DNA of 64,000 bases, from assembly GCA_012934845.2 (NCBI GenBank), contig WNNJ02000654.1, positions 1-64,000 of the forward strand, given 5' to 3'. The translations under genes and the position numbers were made by a program. Under the pieces are notes generated by a model. It saw only the letters and a list, made by a program, of their open reading frames with translations. It did no database searches and was not told the origin of the DNA. This document shows, in pieces, positions 47,239 to 59,536 of the stretch (position 1 is its first letter; every line of letters begins with the position of its first letter). This stretch comes from Pomphorhynchus laevis (taxonomy: Eukaryota > Acanthocephala > Palaeacanthocephala > Echinorhynchida > Pomphorhynchidae).

Positions 47239-50200
47239 CAAACTAAAAAAAAGATTTATTTTAACGTGGCAAATGCGTGCCAGCGCACGCTTACATGACC
47301 ACAATAAAACAAAAATATAAATAATGTGTTGAGAAGGTGTGAACGGAGGTGTTTGAATGTGATAAAGGATGGAGCTCGGACGTTGATAAGGACTTGATTC
47401 CAGGCGAGTGAGGAGACGACCAGAAAGGATCGGAGACATTAGTTGTTGGAGTAATTGGGAACGTGGAGTAAGAGGGTATGACGGGAACTCAGCCAAGGCG
47501 AGGTGGGGCGAATGCCGTCTAAGAAATGAAGGTTGATGAACGATGGGGAGCTAACAGCGATTAGACGAAAAGTTAGGAGAAGAATGCGGAGTTTGATGCG
47601 GATGTGGATGGTGGGCCAGGAGAGTTGGGCAAGATATGCGGATGTGTGGTCAAAGCGACGGAGAAGTGAGAGCACTCGAACGGCGGCGTTGATAATGCGT
47701 TGTAGGGGTAGGATGATGGATTTTGGAGAATTAGAGAAAATGCTGAGGCAGTAATCGATTCTATGGAAAAGAAGCGATGAAAGAAGAGACATAAGGAACG
47801 GAAGTCGATAAGGGGACGGATACAGTAGATGTCACGGATAATTAAGTTAGACGAGCGGACTTTGTCACGGAAGAAGGGTTTAAGGGAAATGTGATCATCG
47901 AAATGGACGCCTAAGAAAGTGAGATTGTGGACTATGGGGATGATCGATGAGGCAAAATATACAGTGGGAGGAGATATGTTTTGTTTACGGGGGAGGATCT
48001 ACATTATTTTAGACTTGTCGGGGTTTGGAACGAGATAGAGATTAGAGAGACGTTCGTAGATAGAAGAAAGACAGTTGGAGTCAGAAATGCCGATATCGTG
48101 TATGCGATGTGCGGGTGCATGAGCATGGATGATGATGTCATCGGCGTATTGCATGACGTTAAAGGAGAAAGGTTTGATAAACGGTGAGAGATCGCCAAGC
48201 AGAAGAGAGAAAATCAGGGGACCTAGAACTGAACCTTGTGGGACCCCGCAAAAGATAAGGATGGGAGGAGAGGACGATGAATTAGAACAGACGCGAAAGG
48301 AACGGTCGGATAGATATGAGGTAAACCATTCTACAGAGGAAGAAGAAAAGCCGTAATCATAACGAAGGAGAGAAAGGAGGACGGAGTGGTCGACAATGTC
48401 GAAGGCGAAGGAGAGGTCGAGGAAGATGAGAAAACTATATAAGCCTTGTCTCGAGAAATTAGTAAGTCGTTGTAAACTTTCATGCAGGCGATTTTTGTAG
48501 AGTGATTAGAGCGGAAAGCGGATTTGAAAGGAGGCTACAGATTTGAGGCATTCTAAGAGCTTAGAAAGAGTAGGGAGTAGTGAAATGGGGCGATATTTAG
48601 AAGGAAGGGACGGGTCGAGCGATTGCTTCTTTAGCATGGGACGAACGATTGCGGATTTTCAGTGTGAAGGGAAGATACGACTGCGGATAGACGAGTTAAA
48701 CAAGGTTTGAGAAAAGGGGATATCGATGAGCATATAGATTTAAGTATGTGGGTAGGCAGGGGATCGGCAGGTGAGGTTTTGCTGGGCAAGGACATGAGAA
48801 CAGATGAAACTTCGGAAGGTGAGACAGGGAGAATATGAGAGAGTTCCGGGAAGATGAGGCTAGGCGGGGCAGAGTGGGATAGGATGGAGACCGGGTGTGA
48901 GAGAGCAACGTTGATACTTTTGTCTGGAGAAATGACGAATAATCATGGGGATTAATGTTGCACGGGGGAGAGAAGCGAGTAAGGATTGATTTAAAAGTAT
49001 GCCATAAAGTCTTAGAGTTGAATGAAATGATGATTTTATGCTGCCAGGAGTTGCATTTGGTACATAGTAGGTGGAGATAATACCGGCGATGAGCAAGATA
49101 AGTATCACGGACATACGGAGTGATCGAGCGGAAATCATATCTGAGAGAGCGGTGACATACTCTCAAAGCATGATGGAGTCGACGCTTTGAGAGTAGACAT
49201 TGGATGTCGAACCATGGGGCACGGTGCAAGCGACAGTGTGGGTGAGGCTTGAAGGGCAAGAGAATATCGAGAATGGATGTGAGTTCATAATCGAAAAGAA
49301 AGGCGAGATCGTGAGGAGAGGAATATGTTATTGTTGGATAAGATAGAGACGATTTGAGTAAGGAAGAGCGGAGAAGGGAGAAGTCAAAATTTTTCCAAGA
49401 GCGACGTAGTAATGTAGGTGTGTGAGGAACGGTGTGGTTGTGAGCGAGATCAAGGGTGACGAGAAAGTGATCGGATAGACCAGGATCGAAAATGGACAGT
49501 AAGGTATAAGCAACAAAATGATAGGGAACAGCGATAATGTCGAGTGCCCCACCAAGGATATGTGTGGGGAAGTGGAGATGGGTTTGTAGTTATAGTTGGA
49601 TAGAATGTTGATGAACTGGATTGACTCGGTGGAAGAGGGGCGGTCGAGGCGGATTTTGAAGTCGCCAAGAACGATTGAAGGGATGGAGGACAAAGAACAG
49701 TGGGACAGAAGGTCAGCGAGTTCGGTAAAAAATAAGGAGGTAGGAGCAGATGAACCAGGATGGTATACAATGGCGAGATCTAGCGTGATGGGGTTAGAAG
49801 AACGACAAGTGAGCAGTTCAAAAGAGCAAGGACTGAAAAGGGAAGTGATTTTGCGAATAGACGCTGGGTGACGGGCGAATGCGACAATGCCGCCATGATT
49901 TGAGAATTGAGAAGGGGATGAGCTGAGTGGGCGGGCGAATTCGACTAGTGAGCAACCGGCAGAGAGCAAACGGCGGATGGAGAAGTGGTTAGAATCGAAG
50001 TGCCAAGATTCGGTGAGGCAGAAGATATCGATGGAATGCTTGGTGAATAGGTTGAGGATGAGATCGGATTTATTGAGAATAGATTTAGTGTTGAAGAGGC
50101 TGAGGCGGAAACCGTGTGTGGTGGTATAGGGGCTATTGGAGAAGACACATAGGGGAGATGGAACGCAATCGAATTTTTGGGCGGGTGTGGACTACTTGAA

Positions 50201-50425
50201 AATTTCCGTCGATGTTTCGGATGGAGAGAGATGTTTCGCCGTTTTCCTCGCAATGGCGGTTTTTGATACGGGCAGATAAGAGTTGAGCGATTTCGGAGGG
50301 GGTGCGATCGGGGAAAATGCGAGTGGCTGAAGAGGACATGAGTTTAAATCGTTGGGAGAAGACAGAAGACGCGTGAGAGCAATGCTTGAAAACAATTTTT
50401 AGGAGAGGGGCTGGGAAGGATTAGA
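47239..50425 (-). mobile_element. LINE-B, long CR1/L2-like copy nested in LINE-A
   Basis: Minus strand, in order: a leader at 50395-49950; endonuclease 49950-49330 (SIPSIVLGDFKIRLDRPSS, catalytic GDF); linker 49260-48700 (APWFDIQCLLSKRRLHHALR); RT 48690-47560 with KYRPISLLPTLSKLLECLK, GVPQGSVLGPLIFSLLLGDL, YADD at 48137-48148 and NPDKSKIM; the thumb/tail ending near 47290; 3' UTR with TTTGCCACGTTAAAATAAA and a T-rich tail. Nearly full length for the family, with several frame changes, so not a working copy as read. Confidence 0.9.
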
Positions 50426-50429
50426 TTAT

Positions 50430-50640
50430 CCCTTATCGTAGGGATAAGGCCTCCGTTGACAACCTTAACCGTTTCCATTCTTCCTTCGGGAAGATATTCA
50501 AGAGAAAAATTTATCAGTTGAAAGCATAGTACATATGGGTGTATTAGTACCGTAGGCCTTGACAGAGTTTTAGATCAGTCGATTTCCTTATACAACTAAA
50601 GAACCACTTCCACGCTGCAACCAACCCCTTCTTGGTTTAA
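50430..50640 (+). mobile_element. LINE-A copy 3, right part
   Basis: GTAGGGATAAGGCC ... GGGAAGATATTCAAGAG continues the linker broken at 47238, matching 45040-45170 and 52800-52940. It ends soon after, without RT. Confidence 0.7.
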
Positions 50641-50649
50641 CTAAAGGAG

Positions 50650-51460
50650 TAGGAATTTATATAACTGAAATATATATTGTATCACAAGTACAATATCAGC
50701 GGACTTCATATTTTCAAGCACTAAGTGATTTACCAGAGTAATTGTGGCTAATATACAAAATATTGATAATTATGTTGTTGACTAATTAAAATTTGCGGGT
50801 AATTTTTAAAGTGTAAAACTATTTTGTTTAAAAAATTGTAACAAACAATGATTACCAATAATTTTACAAGAAACAGTAAGCGTTCACTTTTGTATAGAGA
50901 AATACAGGAAACTTAATAGACGGTAATCAACCCTAGCGGGGTTTTCCAATATGACAGAGAAAATGAGGGCAACTGGTTGGTGATCCGACACACTACAAGG
51001 TAAAGCAAGATTTACTTGCTCAAAATTTCTTAATGCCAATAAAAATGTAAGAATTCATAATCAAGCTTACTTTTTAAATGAAAGATCAAGAAAAATTGGA
51101 CAGCGAAACACCTAGACTAGATTAAGTTAATTAAAAGTTAAAAATATTTAAATTTATTAAACATGATTGATATTATACAAGAATTGCCTATATAACGGGT
51201 AAATTCAGAGATGATTATATATAACATTTTGAAACTAAAAACCTAACGTCGCTATATGATCTTTCCTCAACAACAACAATGATTATAAATATTCCACAGT
51301 ATGTCGAAAGAGAAGCGAAAGAAGAATTATGCAAGTCACACGGCTACGAATTTGTTCGTTCGTGTTAGCTATGAGGCTATAATAATTAAAAGAGAATTAA
51401 ACAAACGAAAGAGATTAAAAAGGACAAACCTAGCTTTGGTGGTCATAATGCCAAAGTTTA
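50650..51460. other. AT-rich sequence, nothing supported
   Basis: No gene or clear repeat edges between LINE-A copy 3 and the zinc-knuckle fragment. Confidence 0.3.
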
Positions 51461-51469
51461 AATTTTAAA

Positions 51470-51690
51470 GAAAATTTAATTTCGATGTATCCACAATGGT
51501 TTAAGTGTCCGATTTGAAACATTTTGGGGCACTTTTCTTCCACACGTAAACGTACGAGATACACATGTGTTCATTGTTCATTAGCTCACTTGTCAATTAG
51601 CTGTTCTAATATGGGTATTCAGAAATGCGCAAACTGCAAAGGATGTTATAAGGCTTACATCAAGGTACGCATAACTTTTTGAGAATATAT
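51470..51690 (+). mobile_element. LINE ORF1 fragment with CCHC zinc knuckles
   Basis: The frame reading FGHFSSTRKRTRYTCVHC, then CSNMGIQKCANCKGCYKAY, shows the tandem Cys/His knuckles typical of ORF1 of jockey/I/R1-type LINEs. Probably part of the LINE-A family, displaced from its ORF2. Confidence 0.65.
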
Positions 51691-51743
51691 ACAGCTTACA
51701 TATAGCAAGGAAAGTAATACTAGCCCAAAATATTTCGAATATT

Positions 51744-52541
51744 TTAGGGACCAGAATGATTAATTGAGAAAAAGGAACATAGGAGAAAGATATGTGGCGA
51801 TGGAAGGGAAAAAGTAATGTGAGTACAGTGTTTTGAAAGAAAATAAGTTGATTTAAAAATTAATAGTATCATTATTATTAATTTACAAGACAAAGCCCTG
51901 AGGCTGTTCAGTCTGCTCACCAAAACATAAAACCGAATTAAAAAATCTGTCGGGTATGCTATTCGAATAGCTTCTTGGTCGGGATGGCGTATTAATTCCA
52001 AAAGTCTCCTTTTGAATGTAGCAATAGAGTCTACACGTACTAAAGTGTCTGATAACATGTTCCATGCACTAACAGCACGATGCGAAACATTATATAGACT
52101 GGTACACTTCATGATATTGTGTTCTAAGATGCAAACTGTGTCCTTGATGAAAAGTGCGGTGGTTGAAACCTAAATAATCTGAAGGGGATCTAAATACATT
52201 AAGCGAGGCCGGATATAACACATGCCTAATATTTTGAGTCTTTCTGTGTAAGGAGAATGAAAAATTGTTTCACATAATCTAGACTCTCGTCTGAGTATAT
52301 TATCGAGTGAATGTATCTCCTCTTTAGTACATGGAAACGTTGATTGAGTGATGTACTCGATGTGATGACGAACTAATGCGTTGAAAAGAATCTTAAAACA
52401 TTCGACAGGCAGGGATTCGAAACAATTTTTCAATAAATAAAGAGCACGCCGTTCCTTCGAACACAGTCTGTCCATATTCATGCGAGTTTTGAGAGATGAC
52501 TGAACAATTGTGTCAATGTCACTGTGTGAGTCGCTGTACAT
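51744..52541 (-). mobile_element. LINE-C-like RT C-terminal fragment, diverged
   Basis: Minus-strand frames 52541-52170 and 52112-51744 encode RRALYLLKNCFESLPVECFK, ALVRHHIEYITQSTFPC, LDNILRRESRLCE and AVSAWNMLSDTLVRVDSIAT, the same C-terminal RT region as 2892-3475. The two halves are in different frames. A second, older member of the family. Confidence 0.75.
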
Positions 52542-52609
52542 AAGATACTAGGGCCTAACATGTAACTATCAAGAGAAATCTTGAATAACAAATTAAATGA
52601 AATAACTTT

Positions 52610-54330
52610 GGAATTGAGAGTTTGACCGAATTTAATTCCTACCTCTCATCACAAGCTACCGCGATCCTTTCGACTACCTATAAAGGTCGAATATACAATC
52701 CTACTCCGACAAAGCTCAAGGTCCTAGCTAAAATGTTACACCTTCCCAATCTCTCTGTTTCCGACAGACAGATCCTCTCGAATGAATATTGGAGTTCTAG
52801 ATATAGGCTCCAGCTGAGCAGGGATAGGGCAAGCATTGCTCACCTAAACTCTTCTCAGGCTTCCTTCCGGAATATATTCAAGGAGGAGAAGTTTGTCTGC
52901 TGGAAGGACAGAGCCTTGGTTTAAATTGGTAGCATATGCCTTGACAAAGTTTTAGAGGAGTCACTTTTCTTACATAATTATGAAGCCACTCAATTTCCAC
53001 AACCAATCCCGCCTTGGTGTGATTGACATCACAATGCTATTAGCCTCCCCGTCTGACATAGCGGACATCAACATCAGCCGTCGAGTTTTTTTTTACCTAA
53101 AAAGAGATTAATCACTTGTCCTAAAGATCTGCGGCCCATCTCGATTCAAAACGCCCTCATATCCATCTACGAGAAAGCGCTTGCGCGTAGAGTCCGCGTT
53201 CATTTATGTAGGCGTAATTTGATTCCACCGAGTTTTCATGGGTTTGTCAAAGGGCGCTCGGTCCATTCAGCAATTGGTGAAGTGCATCAGTTTTGTCAGG
53301 ATAATAGTCATCAGCTTGCTGTGGCTGTTTTTCTTGATTTTTCAGCTGCATTTGACCGGATTTCCATTCCCTTCGTTATCTCCTCTCTCAGGTCCCTCGG
53401 GTTGCCTGCGAGAATTGTTAACAGGGTGGATATATTGTTGTACACCAAGCGGTTCTACTATGAAGACGACCCTGATGCGCGTCAGCTCTACCCTATTACG
53501 AGTGTACCTCAAGGATCCCCATTTTCTCCTATCTTATATCTTGATGCATCCATTAAATAATGTAATAATACAATAATTTATTTAACGTGGCATTGTACTA
53601 TTCAAGAATTTTATCCATTGTACCATTCAAGAATTTTAAACGTGATCAACATCCAGTGGTATAGAATTTTAAACGTGATCAACATCTAGTGGTATATGCT
53701 GATGATACCACAGCCTTGTTCTCTGGACGCAGGTGCAAATATGTAATCTCTGACATCAGTCGTTTTTTTAAGATTAAAAGATCATTTGCCCCCATCCAAT
53801 CTTATTTTAAACTCCTCTAAATCGCAGGTGGTAGTCTTTAATGGCGTTCCTGTCACCAAAAAGAAACTTAAGAGACTAGCATTCTCTGCACTCTCCTCCA
53901 TTTTGCAGCATCAACCACTCCCCGTCTTCACGAGTCGAGTAAAATATCTAGGGTTCATCGTTACGGTGAATTGGTCGGCGAAAGCTGACATGGATAGACT
54001 TAAACGTATCCTGAAGAAAGCTAGGTGGGCTCTGAAACGGGCCCAACATCTGTCATTGAATGGGATAACCCAAGTGCGCCTCTGGGGGTACTTGGGCTAT
54101 CTCGGGATTAGTCTCCTTCTCACGAGGACGTCCGCCAGAACAAAGACTAAGGTTTCTCAAGCTCCTCATCTCGAGATTACCAACCATAGTCCGCCTTGAC
54201 TGGACTCTTAGGTGTGTGAGAGACCCCGAATGGTTCAGTCAGAGGGCGGCGCACTGGTGCGGCCGAGGGGATTAGATCCCTCTGGACCTGAGGCCGTAAA
54301 TATAATATGAAGATTCCAAAATACTCGTCG
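52610..54330 (+). mobile_element. LINE-A copy 4: linker, RT, 3' UTR
   Basis: 52622-52924 is the linker between endonuclease and RT (LSSQATAILSTTYKGRIYNP). RT pieces: IPPSFHGFVKGRSVHSAIGE, VFLDFSAAFDRISIPFV, VPQGSPFSPILYL, VYADDTTALFSGR (YADD at 53695-53706), NLILNSSKSQVVVFNG and KADMDRLKRILKKARWALKR, then the shared 3' UTR from 54210. Frame changes between the pieces; a ~34-bp local tandem duplication sits just before YADD (53631-53697). This is the most complete RT of the family here. Confidence 0.88.
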
Positions 54331-54334
54331 TGAA

Positions 54335-56100
54335 CGGCTTCTATTTAAAGTTGTCTTTTGTATGTTTTTGTTTCTTAAGTTTTTATCGGTTATATAGTTA
54401 TTAATAAAACCCTTATTTATTTCTTTATGAATTTAACAGGGAAAAGTTTAGAAGCTTGAAGAAAATTTACATAATAGATGGAAAATTGAATTGGATAGAT
54501 TTACAGCAGTGGGAAGTACAAATATAAACAAGAAACCGAGATCAGCCACAGTACATGGAAAATATGCTAGCATATATAAACAAGCAAGACAAGAAACTGA
54601 GTAATTAATGCCCGATTACAGAATCGATTGTTGGATCATTACTGAATTTTATCCTTTGTTTTGTGTTTGATATTTACTAATTGATTATGTTCAAGTATCG
54701 TTTATATCGGCTTTGGAAAAGGTCTAAACAGTCATTATTTTTTCTTGTGAAATTGTCAACTTGTCGAAATTTAAAAAAAAATTAATTGAAGATATTTAAG
54801 TCATATATTTCCTCTAATTTAGTAAATGTTAATTTATAGGAACAAAGGAAAACCAAAGATCAAAGGATTATTCAATATTTCAATGGAAACTGTCATCATC
54901 AGGGAAAGAATTTTTTTACAGTTTTGTAAAAAAAATTATAATCAAAATACATTTTAATTTTATCTCCTATTAAATAAGGATACAGTTTCAGTATTAACTA
55001 AATTTTTGTTAAAAGTTTAAATACAGATTATTTTTTAAATATTACTAATTTTTATATTTTGGATATACACGTTTTTAAAATTGTATTTTAAAAAGCTTGT
55101 CTAAACTCAAGTTTTAGATAAAATATGATAAAATATAGGCTAGTTTACATCATAGACTAAAGTGTAAAATAAAACAAGTGCGAGCTTGAATTAGAAGGGC
55201 ATATCCCAAACTGGATGAGGATGTCGAGATGATAAATGTTCATTGCAAAAGAATGAGAAACAATTTATTGTCGTTGATTTTTCGACTTAAGTTAATACTA
55301 GCGTAAAAATATCGAATTAGCAAAGATTCGATTGTTCGAAATATCTTTTGAAAACAACCCAGTGACAAAGGATGTTACTTAGGGTTTGATGTTTACCAAT
55401 TGATTATGATGAGTACATATTTGTTGGCTTTGGAAATAAATAAAATATGTGCATAGTACCACGTTAACAAAGTACATCAAAAAACACCACGTAGTACAAC
55501 ACTATCCCCTTGTGATTTCACCATTTTACGTGATAATATTCGAATCTCTTTGGCAGAGAGCAAAGGCTAAAGAATCCAGAATTGGCTTAGTCCTTGCATA
55601 GAAAGATGGTAAGGCTAAATAAGGAGTCAAATGTAAATCGTTTGAAATCAGCCCACAAATACTCAAAACAATAGTGATCCATGATAAAAAGAAATAAATT
55701 TTAAAATTGGAAATTTACAGTTAGGGAGTGGATAAAAAGCGGGATTAGTGTTGAATAAACTTAGCGAAGTGCATCCAGCTAGCTGTACAAGACTTCTTTG
55801 AAAGTCGTATCCTTTACACTGTTATGAAAGCGGGAAGATGTAGATTTTTAATATCAACGGGATGATATAATAAATGCATGACTCCAAAAGACAAAGCCTT
55901 TTCTAATTACATATCAGCCTCGGCTGTGGCCATAAAATTTCTGAATGATGAACATAGTAGAAGTGAATAGTGAATAAAATGCTAGAACAGAATGAATCGA
56001 GTTGTAAGGAATAGGTCAATGCTGTTTATTTTTTCTTACAAAATCCCCACATGTATCGAACCCTGAGAACATAACGCCAATAATCATTCCAAGCAGCATC
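54335..56100. other. AT-rich intergenic sequence
   Basis: No recognisable gene. A short coding-like run (DGKLNWIDLQQWEVQI, ~54478-54526) is too small to call. Confidence 0.3.
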
Positions 56101-56103
56101 CTG

Positions 56104-56295
56104 ATGTTTTATGAACAATCTTTTTATATAAAATTATCGGAATTCTGTTCAGATAACCATATCTTCCTTAAAAATAATTTTGGTTTTCAAAGCATATCGA
56201 TTAAACGATGGCTGTACGATCGCTTCAACAATTTATGTTTAGTATACACTTTATTAAGTTATTCTGTATTCTCCAAATTTTTCAGCTGTTTCTAA
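56104..56295 (+). mobile_element. Small LINE RT scrap
   Basis: KLSEFCSDNHIFLKNNFGFQ matches the L..F...N.I....FGFR stretch of LINE reverse transcriptases. Isolated fragment. Confidence 0.45.
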
Positions 56296-56624
56296 TGCAT
56301 GCAAAATATTTTGAAGTCCTTATGTAATATAAAGCTCTCCTTATAAAAACTTGGAAGGTGATAGACAGTTTTATATAAACTCTCCCACTTGGATGGTGAG
56401 ATATCATTCCAATCTCTTGGGTAAAGTGTCTCAGGGATTATCATTATCCACATTATGTTGTCCATTTTAATAATTACCCAAGGTCTAGATGATGAAAGTA
56501 GAATTACTGCAGTAGCGTTCGATGATAATGTTATTGTAGCGTTTAAAAGATGGACAAACACTTGAAGAGTAAGCATCATTATGAATTCAACTATACACTT
56601 TATTGGGTTATTCTGTATTCTCAA
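56292..56624 (-). other. Unassigned 110-residue open frame
   Basis: Minus-strand frame with PRDWNDISPSKWESLYKTVY and HLPSFYKESFILHKDFKIF; looks coding in its 3' half. No family recognised. Its 5' edge overlaps the LINE-B junction; a ~40-bp sequence (ACTTTATT..GTTATTCTGTATTCTC) is repeated on both sides (56244 and 56590). Confidence 0.3.
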
Positions 56625-57520
56625 AATTTATGCTCATGCACCCACACATCGCATACACGATATCGGCATTTCTGCCTCCAACTGTCTTTCTTCTATCTAC
56701 AAACGTCTCTCCAATCTCCATCTCGTTCTAAACCCCGAAAAGTCCAAAATAATGTGGATCCTCCCACGTAAACAAAACATATCTCCTCCCACTGTATATT
56801 TTGCCTCATCGATCATCCCCATAGTCCACAATCTCACTTTCTTAGGCTTCCATTTCGATGATCACATTTCCCTTAAACCCTTCGTCCGTGACAAGGTCCG
56901 CTCATCTAACTTAATTCTCCGTGACATCCGCCGTATCCGCCCCCTTATCGACTTCCGTTCTTGTATGTCTCTTCTTTCATCGCTTCGTTTCTCTAAAATC
57001 GATTACTGCCTTAGCCTTTTCGCCAATTTTCCAAAATCCATCATCTTACCCCTACAACGAATAATCAACACCGCCGTTCGAGTGCTCTTTCGTCTCCGTC
57101 GCTTCGACCACACATCCACATATTTTGCCCAACTCTCCTGGCCCACCATCTACATCCGCATCAAACTCCGCCTTCTCGTTACTTTTCGTCTCATCGCTGT
57201 CGGCTCCCCATCGTTCATCAACCTTCCTTTCTTAGACGATACTCGCCCTACCTCGCTATCGTTTCGTTCCTGTCATACCCTCTTACTCCACGTTCATAAT
57301 TACTCCAAAAACTACGGTCTCCGATTCTTCCTCGTCGCCGCCTCATTCGCCTGGAATCAACTCCCTCTCGACGTCCGCCACGCCCCCTCCTTTATCACAT
57401 TCAATCACCTCCTCCGTTCACACCTTCTCGACACCTGATTCACAGTTTTGTTTTGTTGTGGTCATGTAAGCGTGCGCTGGTGCGCATTTGCCACGTTAAA
57501 ATAAATCATTTTTTTAAAGA
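56585..57520 (+). mobile_element. LINE-B copy, 5'-truncated after YADD
   Basis: A single 285-codon frame (56581-57438) covers the RT after the YADD box: NPEKSKIMWILPRKQNISPP, LTFLGFHFDDHISLKPF, RIRPLIDFRSCMSLLSSL, LPLQRIINTAVRVLFRLRRF, ending HLLRSHLLDT, then the 3' UTR terminus TTTGCCACGTTAAAATAAA. The longest intact LINE frame in the window, hence probably young. Confidence 0.9.
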
Positions 57521-57529
57521 GAATTGCAG

Positions 57530-58530
57530 ATAGTGCATGACGGATCTGATTTACGCTGAATGAATCTAAGTGTAGATATATCTATAAAATAAAAAATATA
57601 GTCAATATAAATCATTGTAAGGTAATAGGTTTTAGTGAAAATCAGAACTTGAATAATTTACATTAAATTCTGATTATAAAAATCTGATTTCATTACAGAT
57701 CAATTTAATCAGTTGCAGATTAATTCAATCATTCTGATCAAGTACAAGTTGATCATTGTCAATACAAATCCGCTGTAGATCCAAAAAAATCACAATGGTT
57801 AAAAGATTGAAGAAATCTATCAAGGCAATCAGTGATAAGTCAGAATACAATGGCATCATGGTACTCGATTCCGTAATTCGTATTCGGCATATAATATAAT
57901 TTGTGATGTTGGTAGTATTGTTCATGTAGACGAAGACAAAGTTGGGGAAAGAAAAATATCAGTAGAAGGGTTGAGAAAAGTTAAATATTAGGTATCAAAT
58001 AAGTGAAGAGTTGATGTAATATTTTCGTTGATCTCAGTTAGTTGCTAATTATTTATGATAAAAAGATTATAACTTTGTTCTGACGGATGCAGAAATACCT
58101 ATAAATTAATTCCATTAATCCAAAAACACGTCGAAATTTAAAGTATAATTCATACGATTGCAGCAAGACATATTCACAATTATTGTTTCGATACAAATGG
58201 TCAAGACATTATAAATCTTTATACTTGCATATGCACAATGCTTGGGGATTCAACCAGATCTGCTACTGATCTGCAAAACCACTGAAGCGAGATGGCTATC
58301 TTATTTACGCATTCCTTGATCTGAATAATCCGACCCCGTTGTACAATTTACTGTTTTTTTATGCAGTTTCTCTGTTGATGTAATACTATGCTCAAAGTGT
58401 TATTAAGTTTATTAAAGTAGAACAATAAGATATACATTTATGTCTTACAAGATAAAACGTAAAAGACCTATATGTAATCCAATGTCGTTAATTCAATGAA
58501 TTTTCGACAGAATATAATCAGATTGTGGAC
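57530..58530. other. AT-rich sequence, no gene seen
   Basis: Contains a few ATTCTGATTA/ATCAGATTT-type short repeats at 57640-57740; nothing supported. Confidence 0.3.
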
Positions 58531-58539
58531 AGTTCTATA

Positions 58540-59045
58540 ATATTTTATAATTTTATTTGCATTCACTCTTTCCCCTACAACGAATCATTAACACAGCCGT
58601 CCGAATTATCCTCCTTCGTCGTTTTGATCATACATCCCGCCATCTTCTTCCATCGATTTGTCTACCATTTATTGTCGTGTGCAAATTCGTCTTCTCGTTG
58701 CTTTCTACCTTGTAACTTTTCATATCGATTCCTTTCTCAACCTTCATTTTCTCGACAATTTCATCCTGTTTATTGTTCCTGGAGTTCCCGTAATTCTCTT
58801 CGTTTACATTTCTCAAACTACTGTATCTCCTTTAACTTTCACTCCTTATGGCTGCTCCTTTGTCTTAGAATAATCTGCTTATTCAATACGCCAATCAACC
58901 TCATTGACGTGCTTCAAACGCCAAATCCGATCACATTTTAACAATTTAACTAATTTATCTGCTTGACTTTGTCTGTTTTTTTTGTTTTGTTTGTTAGTGG
59001 ACTTCTAAGAGTGCGGCTGGTACGCATTTGCCATGCTAAATAAAT
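58540..59045 (+). mobile_element. LINE-B-related 3' end, diverged
   Basis: Opens with a match to the LPLQRIINTAVR region (CCCCTACAACGAATCATTAA at 58572), continues with broken frames, and ends GGTACGCATTTGCCATGCTA AATAAATT with an ATTATTA tail, a variant of the LINE-B terminus. Old relative. Confidence 0.7.
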
Positions 59046-59059
59046 TGTTATTAATTATT

Positions 59060-59492
59060 ATTAGAATGAATAATTGCATACACGAGTGAGTATCATCATT
59101 TGGTCGGCTTCATAAATTATCCACGTGTGAATTCTTTAATCCTAGATGCAGCACTGTACACTACAATCAGCGTAGGTGGACCTCATCAGCAGTGAGCCTA
59201 CGCCTACCTTTCGTGTTTTGGTCCTTTAATGATCTGCTGAAATTTTCCTCTGCTGCCTTTCTGTAAAAACAAACGATACAGTTTGCAAGGAAAACATTTC
59301 TAAATCTAATGATCATTTGCAGATCATTAAAGGACCAAAACACGAAATATAGGCGTAGGCTCACTGCTGATGAGGTCCACCTACGCTGATTGTAGTGTAC
59401 AGTGCTGCATCTAGGATTAAAGAATTCACACGAGGATAATTTATGAAGCCGACCAAATGATGATACTCGCTTGTGTATGCAATTATTCATTC
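59060..59492. repeat. 0.43-kb palindrome with hammerhead-like arms
   Basis: Arms of ~180 bp (59060-59245 and 59310-59492) are nearly perfect reverse complements around ~65 bp. Each arm carries GGACC, AAAAC, CACGAAA and, ~25 nt on, CTGATGAGGTCC and CCTACGC, plus an upstream GCGTAGG. The order is as in family C, with GCGTAGG/CCTACGC replacing GTATTGG/CCAATAC. The long frame at 59167-59490 is just the palindrome. Confidence 0.85.
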
Positions 59493-59536
59493 TATTTACC
59501 TGGCAGATTCCGGTTTCCTGTCAAGAAAATTCAAAA

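Noticed and set aside
47533-49871. Plus-strand frames (47533-47754, 47981-48356, 49596-49871)
   Set aside because: Antisense shadows of the minus-strand LINE-B.
59167-59490. 107-residue minus-strand open frame
   Set aside because: Lies wholly in the palindrome; its translation has no domain.
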